From Bacteroides sp. ET71 (GTDB lineage Bacteria > Bacteroidota > Bacteroidia > Bacteroidales > Bacteroidaceae), in the NCBI RefSeq assembly GCF_023336905.1, contig NZ_JAMBLS010000001.1, positions 186,001 through 250,000 of the forward strand: a stretch of 64,000 nt of DNA. The letters run 5' to 3'. Shown piece by piece: positions 50,231 through 60,035 of this stretch; the stretch's first letter is position 1; every line of letters starts with the position of its first letter. The notes beneath the pieces were generated by a model. The model was not told the DNA's origin, did not search any database, and was given only the letters and a program-made list of their open reading frames with translations. The translations under genes and the position numbers were made by a program.

Positions 50231-51511
50231 ATGGCCAAGCAATTCAAGCCCGAGACCCTCTGCGTGCAAGCCGGATGGTCTCCCAAGAAAGGGGAACCGC
50301 GCGTGCTCCCCATCTATCAAAGCACTACGTTCAAATATGAAACCAGCGAACAGATGGCCCGACTCTTCGACCTGGAAGACAGCGGCTATTTCTATACACG
50401 CCTGCAAAATCCCACGAACGACGCCGTAGCTGCCAAGATAGCTGCCTTGGAAGGAGGCGTAGCCGCCATGCTCACCTCGAGCGGACAGGCCGCCAACTAC
50501 TACGCCCTGTTCAATCTCTGCCAAGCAGGCGACCACTTCGTGTGCTCATCGGCCATCTACGGAGGCACGTTCAACCTCTTTGGCGTGACAATGAAGAAGA
50601 TGGGCATCGATGTGACCTTCATCAATCCCGATGACTCGGAGGAGGAAATCAGCAAGGCTTTCCGCCCCAATACCAAGGCTCTGTTCGGCGAGACCATCTC
50701 CAACCCGGCGCTCGAAGTGCTGGACATCGAGAAGTTTGCCCGCATTGCCCATGCCCACGGTGTGCCCCTCATTGTGGACAATACGTTCCCCACGCCCATC
50801 AACTGCCGCCCCTTCGAATGGGGAGCAGACATCGTGGTGCACTCCACTACCAAATACATGGACGGTCACGCCACCTCGGTGGGCGGAGCCATTGTGGATA
50901 GCGGCAACTTCGACTGGGAAGCGCATGCCGACAAATTCCCCGGCCTCTGCCAGCCAGATGAATCCTACCACGGCCTGACCTACACCAAAGCATTCGGCAA
51001 GATGGCCTATATCACCAAAGCCACCGCCCAACTGATGCGCGACCTGGGCAGCATCCAAAGCCCCATGAACGCTTTCCTGATCAACCTTGGCCTCGAAACG
51101 CTGCACCTGCGCATGCCTCAGCACTGCCGCAACGCACAGCGCGTGGCCGAATACCTGCAGAAGAACGACAAAGTGGCCTGGGTGAACTACTGCGGCTTGC
51201 CCGGCAACAAATATTATGAACTGGCGCAGAAATACATGCCCAACGGCTCGTGCGGCGTCATCTCCTTTGGCTTGAAAGGCGGGCGCGACGTAGCCATCCG
51301 TTTCATGGACCACCTGAAGCTGGCCGCCATCGTCACCCACGTGGCCGATGCCCGCACCTGCGTGCTGCACCCCGCCAGCCATACGCACCGCCAGCTCACC
51401 GACGAGCAGCTCATCGAAGCCGGCGTGCGCCCCGACCTCATCCGCTTCTCCGTGGGCATCGAAAATGCCGACGACATCATCGCAGACATCGAGCAGGCGC
51501 TGAACGCCTGA
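50231..51511 (+). CDS. metY: O-acetylhomoserine sulfhydrylase / Cys-Met metabolism PLP enzyme
   Basis: 426 residues. Opens KQFKPETLCVQAGWSPKKGE and YQSTTFKYETSEQMARLFDL; Cys/Met PLP pattern HSTTKYMDGHATSVGG with PLP Lys208; C-terminal HPASHTHRQLTDEQL and RFSVGIENADDIIADIEQAL. Length and the loop LTSSGQAANYYALFNLC fit the MetY group, which makes homocysteine from O-acetylhomoserine and sulfide. A cystathionine gamma-synthase-like role is the alternative. Single gene, followed by a strong terminator. Confidence 0.92.
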   Translation: MAKQFKPETLCVQAGWSPKKGEPRVLPIYQSTTFKYETSEQMARLFDLEDSGYFYTRLQNPTNDAVAAKIAALEGGVAAMLTSSGQAANYYALFNLCQAGDHFVCSSAIYGGTFNLFGVTMKKMGIDVTFINPDDSEEEISKAFRPNTKALFGETISNPALEVLDIEKFARIAHAHGVPLIVDNTFPTPINCRPFEWGADIVVHSTTKYMDGHATSVGGAIVDSGNFDWEAHADKFPGLCQPDESYHGLTYTKAFGKMAYITKATAQLMRDLGSIQSPMNAFLINLGLETLHLRMPQHCRNAQRVAEYLQKNDKVAWVNYCGLPGNKYYELAQKYMPNGSCGVISFGLKGGRDVAIRFMDHLKLAAIVTHVADARTCVLHPASHTHRQLTDEQLIEAGVRPDLIRFSVGIENADDIIADIEQALNA

Positions 51512-51538
51512 AGCGCACCCGCCGACGATACTGAACAG

Positions 51539-51590
51539 GCAATCCTTCGCAAGAAAAAGACTTTTCGGGCGGGGGATTGCTTCGTTTTTA
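51539..51590 (+). terminator. Terminator after metY
   Basis: GCAATCCTTCGC (51539-51550) pairs with GCGGGGGATTGC (51569-51580), G-U in the middle, followed by TTCGTTTTT. Confidence 0.82.
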
Positions 51591-51603
51591 TCCGGAAAAT
51601 GCT

Positions 51604-51611
51604 TAACTTTG
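51604..51611 (+). promoter_or_regulatory. -7 box of the toxin-antitoxin pair
   Basis: TAACTTTG 28 bases before the antitoxin ATG. Confidence 0.55.
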
Positions 51612-51639
51612 CGGAAAGACCTCTTAAGCAAGAACAATT

Positions 51640-51924
51640 ATGAAAAAGACCATCACTTTAGACAGAAATCACTTGTGGCAAATGATACAGGCCATGTCGC
51701 TCAATGCCGACAACAAAATGTGGCTGGGCGAAAAACTGATAAACGAGGCAAGGAAAGAAAAAGAAGAGAAAACGGGCGTAGCAAATCCCCCCTGCCAGTT
51801 CAGTGCGGAAGAAAGACAACGACGCTTGTACGAAGCCGAAGTCCGCATATTACAAGATGACCCCGGCATAGACTCAGAAAAAATTGAAGAAGAACTTCTC
51901 AACGAAATGCCATGGTTAAGATAA
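51640..51924 (+). CDS. Antitoxin-like protein
   Basis: 94 residues, soluble and charged, starting MKKTITLDRNHLWQMIQAMS and ending EKIEEELLNEMPWLR. No recognised DNA-binding family; the length, acidic helical C-terminus and the overlap of its last 13 bases with a RelE/ParE-type toxin gene point to an antitoxin. It probably binds the toxin with its C-terminal half. I cannot name the family. Own promoter upstream. Confidence 0.8.
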   Translation: MKKTITLDRNHLWQMIQAMSLNADNKMWLGEKLINEARKEKEEKTGVANPPCQFSAEERQRRLYEAEVRILQDDPGIDSEKIEEELLNEMPWLR

Positions 51925-52232
51925 AATGGGATAAACTGGCCAAAGAGAGTTTGGTGGAAATCTTAAGATACGGAAGCCTGACATGGGGAAAAAGAGTGGC
52001 TAAAAATATGAGACTGACAATCAAGGAAACAGAAAAATTATTGTCCACGAATCCTCTGATGGGGAAAAACGAACCAGAATTGCAGGGAAACAAATTGCAG
52101 TTCAGGAGTCTTGTCATACACGAACATTATAAACTTATTTATTATTATTCCACCGATAAAGACATCTTGCGTATCGTCGATATATGGGACACGCGCATGA
52201 ACCCGGCAAACCTTAAGCAAAGAGTGCGTTAA
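51912..52232 (+). CDS. RelE/ParE-family toxin
   Basis: 106 residues. ParE/RelE-type pattern: MVKIKWDKLAKESLVEILRY, SLTWGKRVAKNMRLTIKETE, LLSTNPLMGKNEPELQGNK, FRSLVIHEHYKLIYYYSTDK and LRIVDIWDTRMNP. The last motif (IVDIWDTR.NP) is the usual C-terminal strand of ParE-like toxins in Bacteroidetes. Overlaps the antitoxin by 13 bases. mRNA interferase versus gyrase poisoning cannot be separated from sequence. Confidence 0.88.
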   Translation: MVKIKWDKLAKESLVEILRYGSLTWGKRVAKNMRLTIKETEKLLSTNPLMGKNEPELQGNKLQFRSLVIHEHYKLIYYYSTDKDILRIVDIWDTRMNPANLKQRVR

Positions 52233-52331
52233 CCCTTTTCACGTCTTTTAAAAAAACACAAATTCCCCTCCCTCTCCTGACATCTTAAAGATTTTTCAGC
52301 CTTTCATCTTACATTTTCACACAGATTTCAC

Positions 52332-52339
52332 TAATTTTG
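52332..52339 (+). promoter_or_regulatory. -7 box of maeB
   Basis: TAATTTTG followed by CGGGCACG, 46 bases before the maeB ATG. The 98 bases before it have no clear terminator for the toxin gene. Confidence 0.58.
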
Positions 52340-52384
52340 CGGGCACGAAACGCAAAGACAATCTATCTAATTCATTATACATCT

Positions 52385-54666
<2,282 letters not shown>

Positions 54667-54670
<4 letters not shown>

Positions 54671-54849
54671 TGCGCCGGCGCAAACGGCTCTCGAAATCGC
54701 AATGCATATGCATAGTGCTCCTCTGGGGGGCGCTATGCTACATTGTGCTCACAAAGGCCGAGCGAATCGACGGACCCACGGTGCTGATGCTGCTGCTCAG
54801 CGGCGCGCTGGTGTTCATACCCGTCATCAAATCTCTCAGAGGAAGCTAA
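54667..54849 (+). CDS. Small two-segment membrane protein coupled to maeB
   Basis: 60 residues. Basic start MMRRRKRLSKSQ, a hydrophobic helix ICIVLLWGALCYIVL (about 14-28) and a second, GPTVLMLLLSGALVFIPVI (about 36-54). ATG overlaps the maeB stop (ATGA), so translation is coupled, and a terminator follows at once. No known family recognised. A regulatory or accessory membrane partner for malic enzyme is a possibility only. Confidence 0.78.
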
Positions 54850-54864
54850 ATTCTTCAGAAACCC

Positions 54865-54897
54865 ATAGGAGGCACCGCATCCCTGCGGTGCTTTTTT
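54865..54897 (+). terminator. Terminator of maeB operon built from a REP-like repeat (copy 4)
   Basis: GCACCGCA (54872-54879), loop TCCC, TGCGGTGC (54884-54891), then TTTTTT. The preceding CATAGGAG matches the REP-like copies at 34332-34475. It lies between two convergent stops. Confidence 0.88.
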
Positions 54898-54898
54898 A

Positions 54899-55984
54899 TT
54901 ATCCATGAGAGGCAGAGCGCCCCCGCCTCCCTCGCACCCAAATCCCGGCACAGCCAACCAAGAATCCCAGCAGAGCGAAGACCGCCATGTACTTCAGCAG
55001 GCTAGGCGATACAGGATCAACGGGAGTCGTAGCAGGCTGTATGACAGCAAACACAGGCCGTACCTTTACCAACCTGACCTCCGCGGCCTGCACCAACCGG
55101 GCTGTACGCTCGTATTCCTCGCGAGCCTGCGCAGTCTTGATTTGCAGATTAACCAACTCCTTACGCGCCATACGGGTGCTCAAATCACGATGACTGTCCT
55201 CGAAAGCAGCTTGTGTCTCTTGAGCTTGATAATATCTCTCGCGGGCTTGGCAGTGCCACTCTTGCACATGAGCCAAGTTCTTGCGCTCTTTTTGTGTACG
55301 ATAGTCGGTAATGAGAGCCTGTATGCGACTTCTCACCGTATCGGCTACAGCAGTTGCCACGTGCGGGTCTTGCATGCGGCAAGTGATGGTGATGGTACGT
55401 TTCTCCCTGTCCACGCCGATTGTGAGGCGACTTCTGATGGCTCCCGCTATACCGGAGTCTTTGGCAGAGAGGGAGAGGATGCCGGGACATGCCTCCGTCT
55501 GCTCGCCCGTATAGTTAGTCTCTACCCGGCGAGGCTTCTCGAGAAAGGAACCGGTAAGCAGTCCGACTGCCTTGCTAAAAGCTGATTGCAGGAAGTTCCA
55601 CCACGGACGCCGCTGGTGTCTGTCCATGTATTCATATAGGGAAATAGTGCTATCCGGCAGACAGAAGGATGGCTGTACGGGCACTTCAAACAGAGGGACA
55701 AGAAAGGTGGGTGAGGCAATGAGTTGTGGGTAAAGGCTGGGTAGAAGAGCGTCTTGGATTCTGTCATTTCCCAAGGCGGCATCTATGGACAGGCCGTATG
55801 TTTCGTCAGTTAACGATATTCCGGTGCTTTCAGGCACGGTGAAAATACTGCACTCATACTCATTGGGAATGCAGAAAGCAATGAACAAACCGACGAACAG
55901 GCCCATGCCTGTCGCCTTCAGCAGACTCCAACGATTGTCCGCCAGGCGTTTCATCCATTTCGAAAAGGTGTAATTCCTCATCAT
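54899..55984 (-). CDS. Wzz-like two-pass membrane protein, locus B
   Basis: 361 residues. Membrane segments near 22-40 (LLKATGMGLFVGLFIAFCIP) and near 335-352 (KYMAVFALLGFLVGCAGIW); periplasmic coiled coil with ERYYQAQETQAAFEDSHRDL and the motif VKVRPVFAVIQPATTPVDPV. Near-exact paralogue in plan to 34477-35556 (ITITCRMQDPHVATAVADTV against VSIACRMQDPLVARIVADSV). No kinase domain and no capsule genes near. As in locus A, it lies behind a terminator and has no visible promoter. Confidence 0.88.
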   Translation of the reverse strand: MMRNYTFSKWMKRLADNRWSLLKATGMGLFVGLFIAFCIPNEYECSIFTVPESTGISLTDETYGLSIDAALGNDRIQDALLPSLYPQLIASPTFLVPLFEVPVQPSFCLPDSTISLYEYMDRHQRRPWWNFLQSAFSKAVGLLTGSFLEKPRRVETNYTGEQTEACPGILSLSAKDSGIAGAIRSRLTIGVDREKRTITITCRMQDPHVATAVADTVRSRIQALITDYRTQKERKNLAHVQEWHCQARERYYQAQETQAAFEDSHRDLSTRMARKELVNLQIKTAQAREEYERTARLVQAAEVRLVKVRPVFAVIQPATTPVDPVSPSLLKYMAVFALLGFLVGCAGIWVRGRRGRSASHG

Positions 55985-56015
55985 CGACGGATAGCAAGTA
56001 GAATAAGTATTTCAA

Positions 56016-56053
56016 GAAAAATCCCCGCCCATACACCAGGGTATAAGCGGGGA
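56016..56053 (-). terminator. Terminator between lipoprotein B and Wzz-like B
   Basis: TCCCCGC (56022-56028) pairs with GCGGGGA (56047-56053); on the minus strand the stem is followed by a TTTTTC run. Placed as in locus A. Confidence 0.85.
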
Positions 56054-56090
56054 ATACATTCAATTAATTAATCGGGAAGAAAGAACTTTA

Positions 56091-58907
56091 TCAGTCACCC
56101 AATGTGTCTTGCGGATAAGAACCGTTCAACCAATGGCTCTTGTCACCGAAGTTCGTGAAGCTGCGGCAGATAACGCGGGCAGCAACTTCTCCATTACCTA
56201 CCATCGTCTGCGGCATGATGTTTACTACACCATCATTTTCAAACGTCTGCTGGATAGTCGTAATCGAGTTGGCTGCGAAAGAGGCTTTACCCATTTCAGT
56301 TACTACCATGTTCACACCGATATTGTTGGTGGTAGCCTTTTCGAAGGTAGCAATAGCTTGGTCAACTTTCAGCGTGCCGCCGATGTTGCTTTCAATGCCT
56401 TCGGGGAAGATGACTTCCTCATCACCCATGTCAAGCACGTTCATGTCACCACCGATGTTAACACCTTTCACGAACTTAATGTCATCTTCACCGGCAGCTC
56501 CGTGGTTGTTCTTTACGATGTTTACATCGCCCGTAACAATCAGCGTCTCGTTGAATCTCGTCCAACGCTGCGCCTCATTTTCACGGTTGATTTCAAGTTC
56601 ACCCATAGTCAATGCAGCATGATCCATTTGGAAACCTCCGTTTACAATCGTCAGCTTACCGATAGTAGCCGGGATGGGCTCACTGGAAGCATCCAATTCG
56701 TGCTCCAAGGTGAGGTTTTTAGCAGCATCCAAATCAGACTCGAAGTTAATAACTTGACCATTCTTGTTAGTGATGCTGTTGTCAGCCGTGTTGCCTTTCA
56801 AAACATAGGTTTGGTCAACAGCAGGAGTAGTATCAATGAAGCGAACCAATGTTGTGCTGTGGATAGCATCCTGGGCATTATTGATAGCGTCGAGGTAACG
56901 ACGTTCACTGTTTACTTCGCAGATGTATTCACCACCGTCTTCGTTCACTACGCCCTTACCGGTGATCTGTGCACCTACCTTCACGGTGAACGTAGCACCG
57001 CTCTTGTTGGTGAAGGCATTACCTTGGGTAGCCATGTTACCTTCGATAGTCACGAAATGTTCGTTAGTCAGTGTTGCACCGTTATAAACATTCAGCGTTC
57101 CGTCATCACCGCTCTTGTCAGTTCCAGCGGTTTCAACTGTGATGTAACCTTTATTCGTCAGGCTACCCTTCAAGTCGAGGGTAGTGTAAGCGTTAACGAC
57201 GATTTCGGGCTTGTTGGTTTCCGGATCTTCATTGTCGGGGTCGATAATGTTCAGGATAGTACCGTTGATTTCGGATTGTACGCGGTTGCTCGTAGAAGTG
57301 CCCTTACCGAAGGTGATCTTGCTACCATAGTTGGTGATGGTGTAGTCTTTACCGAGGCTACCGTTCATGTCCATCGTAGCGGGTTTCAAGCCGCAGCAGC
57401 CTTGACCTTGGATTTCAACATCACAGTTAACCGTAGCGCCCTTCATAATCCACAAATTAACAGCCTTATCCTCTTGGCGGGTCAGCACCAACTTATCGTC
57501 AGCAGTCTCAGCCTGGATAGTAACATTGCCAGAAACGCTAACAGATTCTGTCAGCTCGATAGTACCCAACAGGTGAATAGTAGACTGAGTCGTTTTAGCT
57601 GATTTAGCCTTCTCAACAGCAAGCTTGAAGCTGGCTTCGTCATAAGCATACAGGTTGTCAGCAGAGGGTGCCTGTATAGCTACGCTTCGAGTGAACCAGT
57701 AACTGCTACAGCCACCAGCAGGAACAGTCAGCGTTTCATCAAATTTCTTAGCCCAACTGTTGCCATCTTTATCCTGAACTACAATCGTGTAGCCATCGAA
57801 GCTGACAGGCAATGCAACGAATGCAAATACTGCCGTTCCCGGACCATAAGCATTAGCGGCAGGAATCGCAATAGGAGTAGTAACGCGAGAAACCAGCAAC
57901 TTGCTCGTCTGGGTTGTTTCAGGATTTTCTACATACAGTCCGTTTACGTTTGTAATAGCTTGGCCATTGATTTTGGCTGCATCCAATCCTACGGAAGTGT
58001 AGAAGTTTCCGCCGTTAGCATACAATACAACAGATTCAATGTCCTTGATTTCACTACCATAGTTCTGCAACTGGATGGCGATGGCACCCGTCAGACGCTG
58101 CAGCGTAAACTCAGCAGATTGCGTACCGCCAGAAATGCTCGTACGGCCCACCATGAAGTGCTTGGGCGACAATGCCTGCATAAAAACATTTTTACCGCCT
58201 CCTTGATAAGCATCTTTAAACTCGGTGTCCGAAATAGCCTGCAAGTAACCGGCATCTTTCATCTCTTCGTTGAACGGATAGTAAACCAAATAATTACCAC
58301 CGAACACAGTGCCCAAGTCCGTACGGAACAGACCACGGTTAGCGTCTACGCCGGCATTAATAAAGTTGCTTTTTTCAAAAGAATATGCGCCAGCATTATC
58401 GAAGGCTGTTACCTTTGTGAAGTCTTCACCGGAAACATCCCACTTTTCAAACTGCTGTTTATTGGCGTCAAACCAAGTAGCATTGGTCATTACATTGTCG
58501 TTGCAAGGGTCGGTCTTAACCTCTGTGGCCCCTGTTGCCAACCAACCATAGTGCGTGAACTTGTAGTTCGAATACACTTGACCGTCTTCTACTTTATTCA
58601 ACCATGCCAAACCGATGTTGTCCCAATTCTCTTTCAACAACAAATCAGCGATGGTGATTTGGGCATCGCTACCCACATCATTCTTCAAAGTCGGCAACCA
58701 ACCTAAACGGTTATTAATCTGACCGGCACGCGTATTGGCGTCATCCTCACCCTTTGCGCCCGTTAAGGCAAAGTTATCAGGCAATTCAATCACATCCCCA
58801 TTGAGACCTGCTTGTTGCCCTGCATTGTTCACTTCAAACTCATCGTTTGTACAAGCTGCAAAAACGAGAGGAAAAGCTAATGCTCCTAATAAAAATTTAC
58901 TCTTCAT
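56091..58907 (-). CDS. Large fimbrillin-like surface lipoprotein, locus B
   Basis: 938 residues from ATG at 58907; an upstream ATG at 58967 would spoil the signal peptide. Lipoprotein signal MKSKFLLGALAFPLVFAAC, Cys19, then TNDEF as export signal (AACTND[DE]F in both loci). Fimbrillin-like N-terminal part (DDANTRAGQINNRLGW; WDNIGLAWLNK) with a FAFVALPVSFDGYTI strand pattern, then from about 430 beta-helix-like rungs (LTNKGYITVETAGTDKSGDD; NVYNGATLTNEHFVTIEGN; TNKSGATFTVKVGAQITGKG). Adhesin or fibre subunit on the cell surface is the likely role. Confidence 0.85.
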   Translation of the reverse strand: MKSKFLLGALAFPLVFAACTNDEFEVNNAGQQAGLNGDVIELPDNFALTGAKGEDDANTRAGQINNRLGWLPTLKNDVGSDAQITIADLLLKENWDNIGLAWLNKVEDGQVYSNYKFTHYGWLATGATEVKTDPCNDNVMTNATWFDANKQQFEKWDVSGEDFTKVTAFDNAGAYSFEKSNFINAGVDANRGLFRTDLGTVFGGNYLVYYPFNEEMKDAGYLQAISDTEFKDAYQGGGKNVFMQALSPKHFMVGRTSISGGTQSAEFTLQRLTGAIAIQLQNYGSEIKDIESVVLYANGGNFYTSVGLDAAKINGQAITNVNGLYVENPETTQTSKLLVSRVTTPIAIPAANAYGPGTAVFAFVALPVSFDGYTIVVQDKDGNSWAKKFDETLTVPAGGCSSYWFTRSVAIQAPSADNLYAYDEASFKLAVEKAKSAKTTQSTIHLLGTIELTESVSVSGNVTIQAETADDKLVLTRQEDKAVNLWIMKGATVNCDVEIQGQGCCGLKPATMDMNGSLGKDYTITNYGSKITFGKGTSTSNRVQSEINGTILNIIDPDNEDPETNKPEIVVNAYTTLDLKGSLTNKGYITVETAGTDKSGDDGTLNVYNGATLTNEHFVTIEGNMATQGNAFTNKSGATFTVKVGAQITGKGVVNEDGGEYICEVNSERRYLDAINNAQDAIHSTTLVRFIDTTPAVDQTYVLKGNTADNSITNKNGQVINFESDLDAAKNLTLEHELDASSEPIPATIGKLTIVNGGFQMDHAALTMGELEINRENEAQRWTRFNETLIVTGDVNIVKNNHGAAGEDDIKFVKGVNIGGDMNVLDMGDEEVIFPEGIESNIGGTLKVDQAIATFEKATTNNIGVNMVVTEMGKASFAANSITTIQQTFENDGVVNIMPQTMVGNGEVAARVICRSFTNFGDKSHWLNGSYPQDTLGD

Positions 58908-59001
58908 ACTTTGTTTTAGTTTATTAAAAAAATACATACTTCTCTTTTGCAGAACCGGACGTATCACTTAAAGTCTGACAGCCGGTTTTTCAGACAATGA
59001 T

Positions 59002-59130
59002 TCAGAACGGGGACTCACCATCGTCAGGCGTTTGTCCGCCCTCACCTATCGGCGATCCCGCAAACCCTTTCTCAATCTGTACTTCTACTACCTCCACTTC
59101 GGGAGCCACGTAATTCAAAACTTTCTCCAT
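59002..59130 (-). CDS. 42-residue peptide, locus B
   Basis: ATG at 59130, TGA at 59002. Starts MEKVLNYVAPEVEVVEVQIE, then KGFAGSPIGEGG and a Pro/Gly/Asp-rich end TPDDGESPF. The first 13 residues are identical with the locus A peptide, next ten similar (I/V and E/Q changes), the rest unrelated. The 13 identical codons are inside the 209-base repeat, but the peptide after it also keeps the EKG[YF] motif, which argues for selection on the peptide rather than a chance frame. No signal peptide, no membrane segment. Confidence 0.75.
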   Translation of the reverse strand: MEKVLNYVAPEVEVVEVQIEKGFAGSPIGEGGQTPDDGESPF

Positions 59131-59300
59131 TGTTGTTTAATTTTAATTGATTAATACTATGTTATTTATGCTATTTTTCCGTATTTTTGCCTTCGCTATT
59201 ATTCCTTTCCTTTCCTTGGCTCCGTACGAAATACGGTGCAAATATGATTAATATTATTCGTTCCACCAAGAAAAAAATGCTTTTTTTTATCTTTTTTTCT
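59092..59300. repeat. 209-base leader repeat, copy B
   Basis: Identical to 38489-38697 and in the same orientation. Contains the peptide start, promoter and T-rich tract. Confidence 0.92.
59222..59270 (-). promoter_or_regulatory. Promoter and start-site hairpin of locus B
   Basis: Same as locus A: CTTG (59270-59267), 20 bases, CATATTTG (59246-59239), then hairpin CCGTA-cgaaa-TACGG (59222-59236). Confidence 0.6.
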
Positions 59301-59403
59301 ATAAACCGGCTCACGGGGGTGATAAGACAGGATGCAAAACCTTCCTAAACGATTGCACAAAAAATGACCTCACTACTTAAAGCTTATTTAAAATTCCTTT
59401 TCC

Positions 59404-59497
59404 CTGTCATCCCGAGCACAGTCGAGGGATCCCACTATGCGCATGAAAAGTATTAGGGAGATGTTTCGACTTCGCTGCGCTCCGCTCAACATGACAG
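59404..59497. repeat. CTGTCATCC...ATGACAG element, copy B
   Basis: CTGTCATCCCGAGCACAGTC at one end, GACTTCGCTGCGCTCCGCTC then ATGACAG at the other. Close to 38796-38890. Confidence 0.75.
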
Positions 59498-59582
59498 ATA
59501 CTACACAATGTATAAACTAAATTTCAGTACCTACTTATATCTTATGTCAACCCTGAATCCTACCAAAGTCGTTTCTCGTCCC

Positions 59583-59641
59583 TACTTCCTCCCTACCTCG
59601 TCCCTGTTATAAGACAAGGACGAGGTAGGGACGAGGTACGA
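59583..59641. repeat. Long CCTACCTCGTCC hairpin, copy 3
   Basis: Arms TCCCTACCTCGTCC (59590-59603) and complement (59618-59631), loop as in copy 2. A degenerate fourth version (CTCGCTCTTGTCATGCACAAG core) follows at 59722-59790. Confidence 0.8.
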
Positions 59642-59668
59642 TTTTGCACGCTCCCGAAAACGGGCACA

Positions 59669-59695
59669 GCAGGAGGTGGGGCATCCCTGCCCCGC
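59669..59695. repeat. REP-like repeat, copy 5 (degenerate)
   Basis: CAGGAGGTGGGGCATCCCTG then CCCCGCC: same AGGAGGTG-hairpin word with GGGGCA/TGCCCC arms instead of GCCGCA/TGCGGC. The 905-base gap 59131-60035 is otherwise filled by leader B, repeats and the gdhA promoter; no further gene seen. Confidence 0.6.
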
Positions 59696-59721
59696 CCTAT
59701 AAAACTATATATTAAGATCCA

Positions 59722-59790
59722 AGTCGTTTCTCGCTCCTACCTCGCTCTTACCTCGCTCTTGTCATGCACAAGACCGAGGCGCGAGGAATG
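59722..59790. repeat. Degenerate long hairpin, copy 4
   Basis: CTCGCTCCTACCTCGCTCTT and repeats of CTACCTCGCTCT, arm pair CTCGCTCTTGT / ACAAGACCGAG around CATGC. Weaker than copies 1-3. Confidence 0.5.
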
Positions 59791-59943
59791 TACGGCTGCA
59801 GACTCCCTGCGATAGCTTGCGATCCGGGCTGTCTGAGCAGAAAAGGCTGTCGCGCGCACGACATGAAATGGGATTAAAAAGACACGCGAAACAGGAAAAT
59901 CCAATAAAATTGTTATTTTTCCCCGTATTTTATTTATCATTTG

Positions 59944-59974
59944 TTTGCTCGTATCAAATTTATGTGTACTTTTG
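59944..59974 (+). promoter_or_regulatory. Promoter of gdhA
   Basis: TTTG (59944-59947), 19 bases, TACTTTTG (59967-59974): full consensus, about 55-60 bases of leader before the ATG. Confidence 0.82.
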
Positions 59975-60035
59975 CAACCGTTATCAGCAAAATAACAGAA
60001 AAACGATATCAGAAATCAATAAAACATCAACAAGT

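Noticed and set aside
59817-60035. 73-residue N-terminal extension of gdhA
   Set aside because: Includes the full-consensus promoter; gdhA homologues start at MNAAKVLEDL-like sequence.
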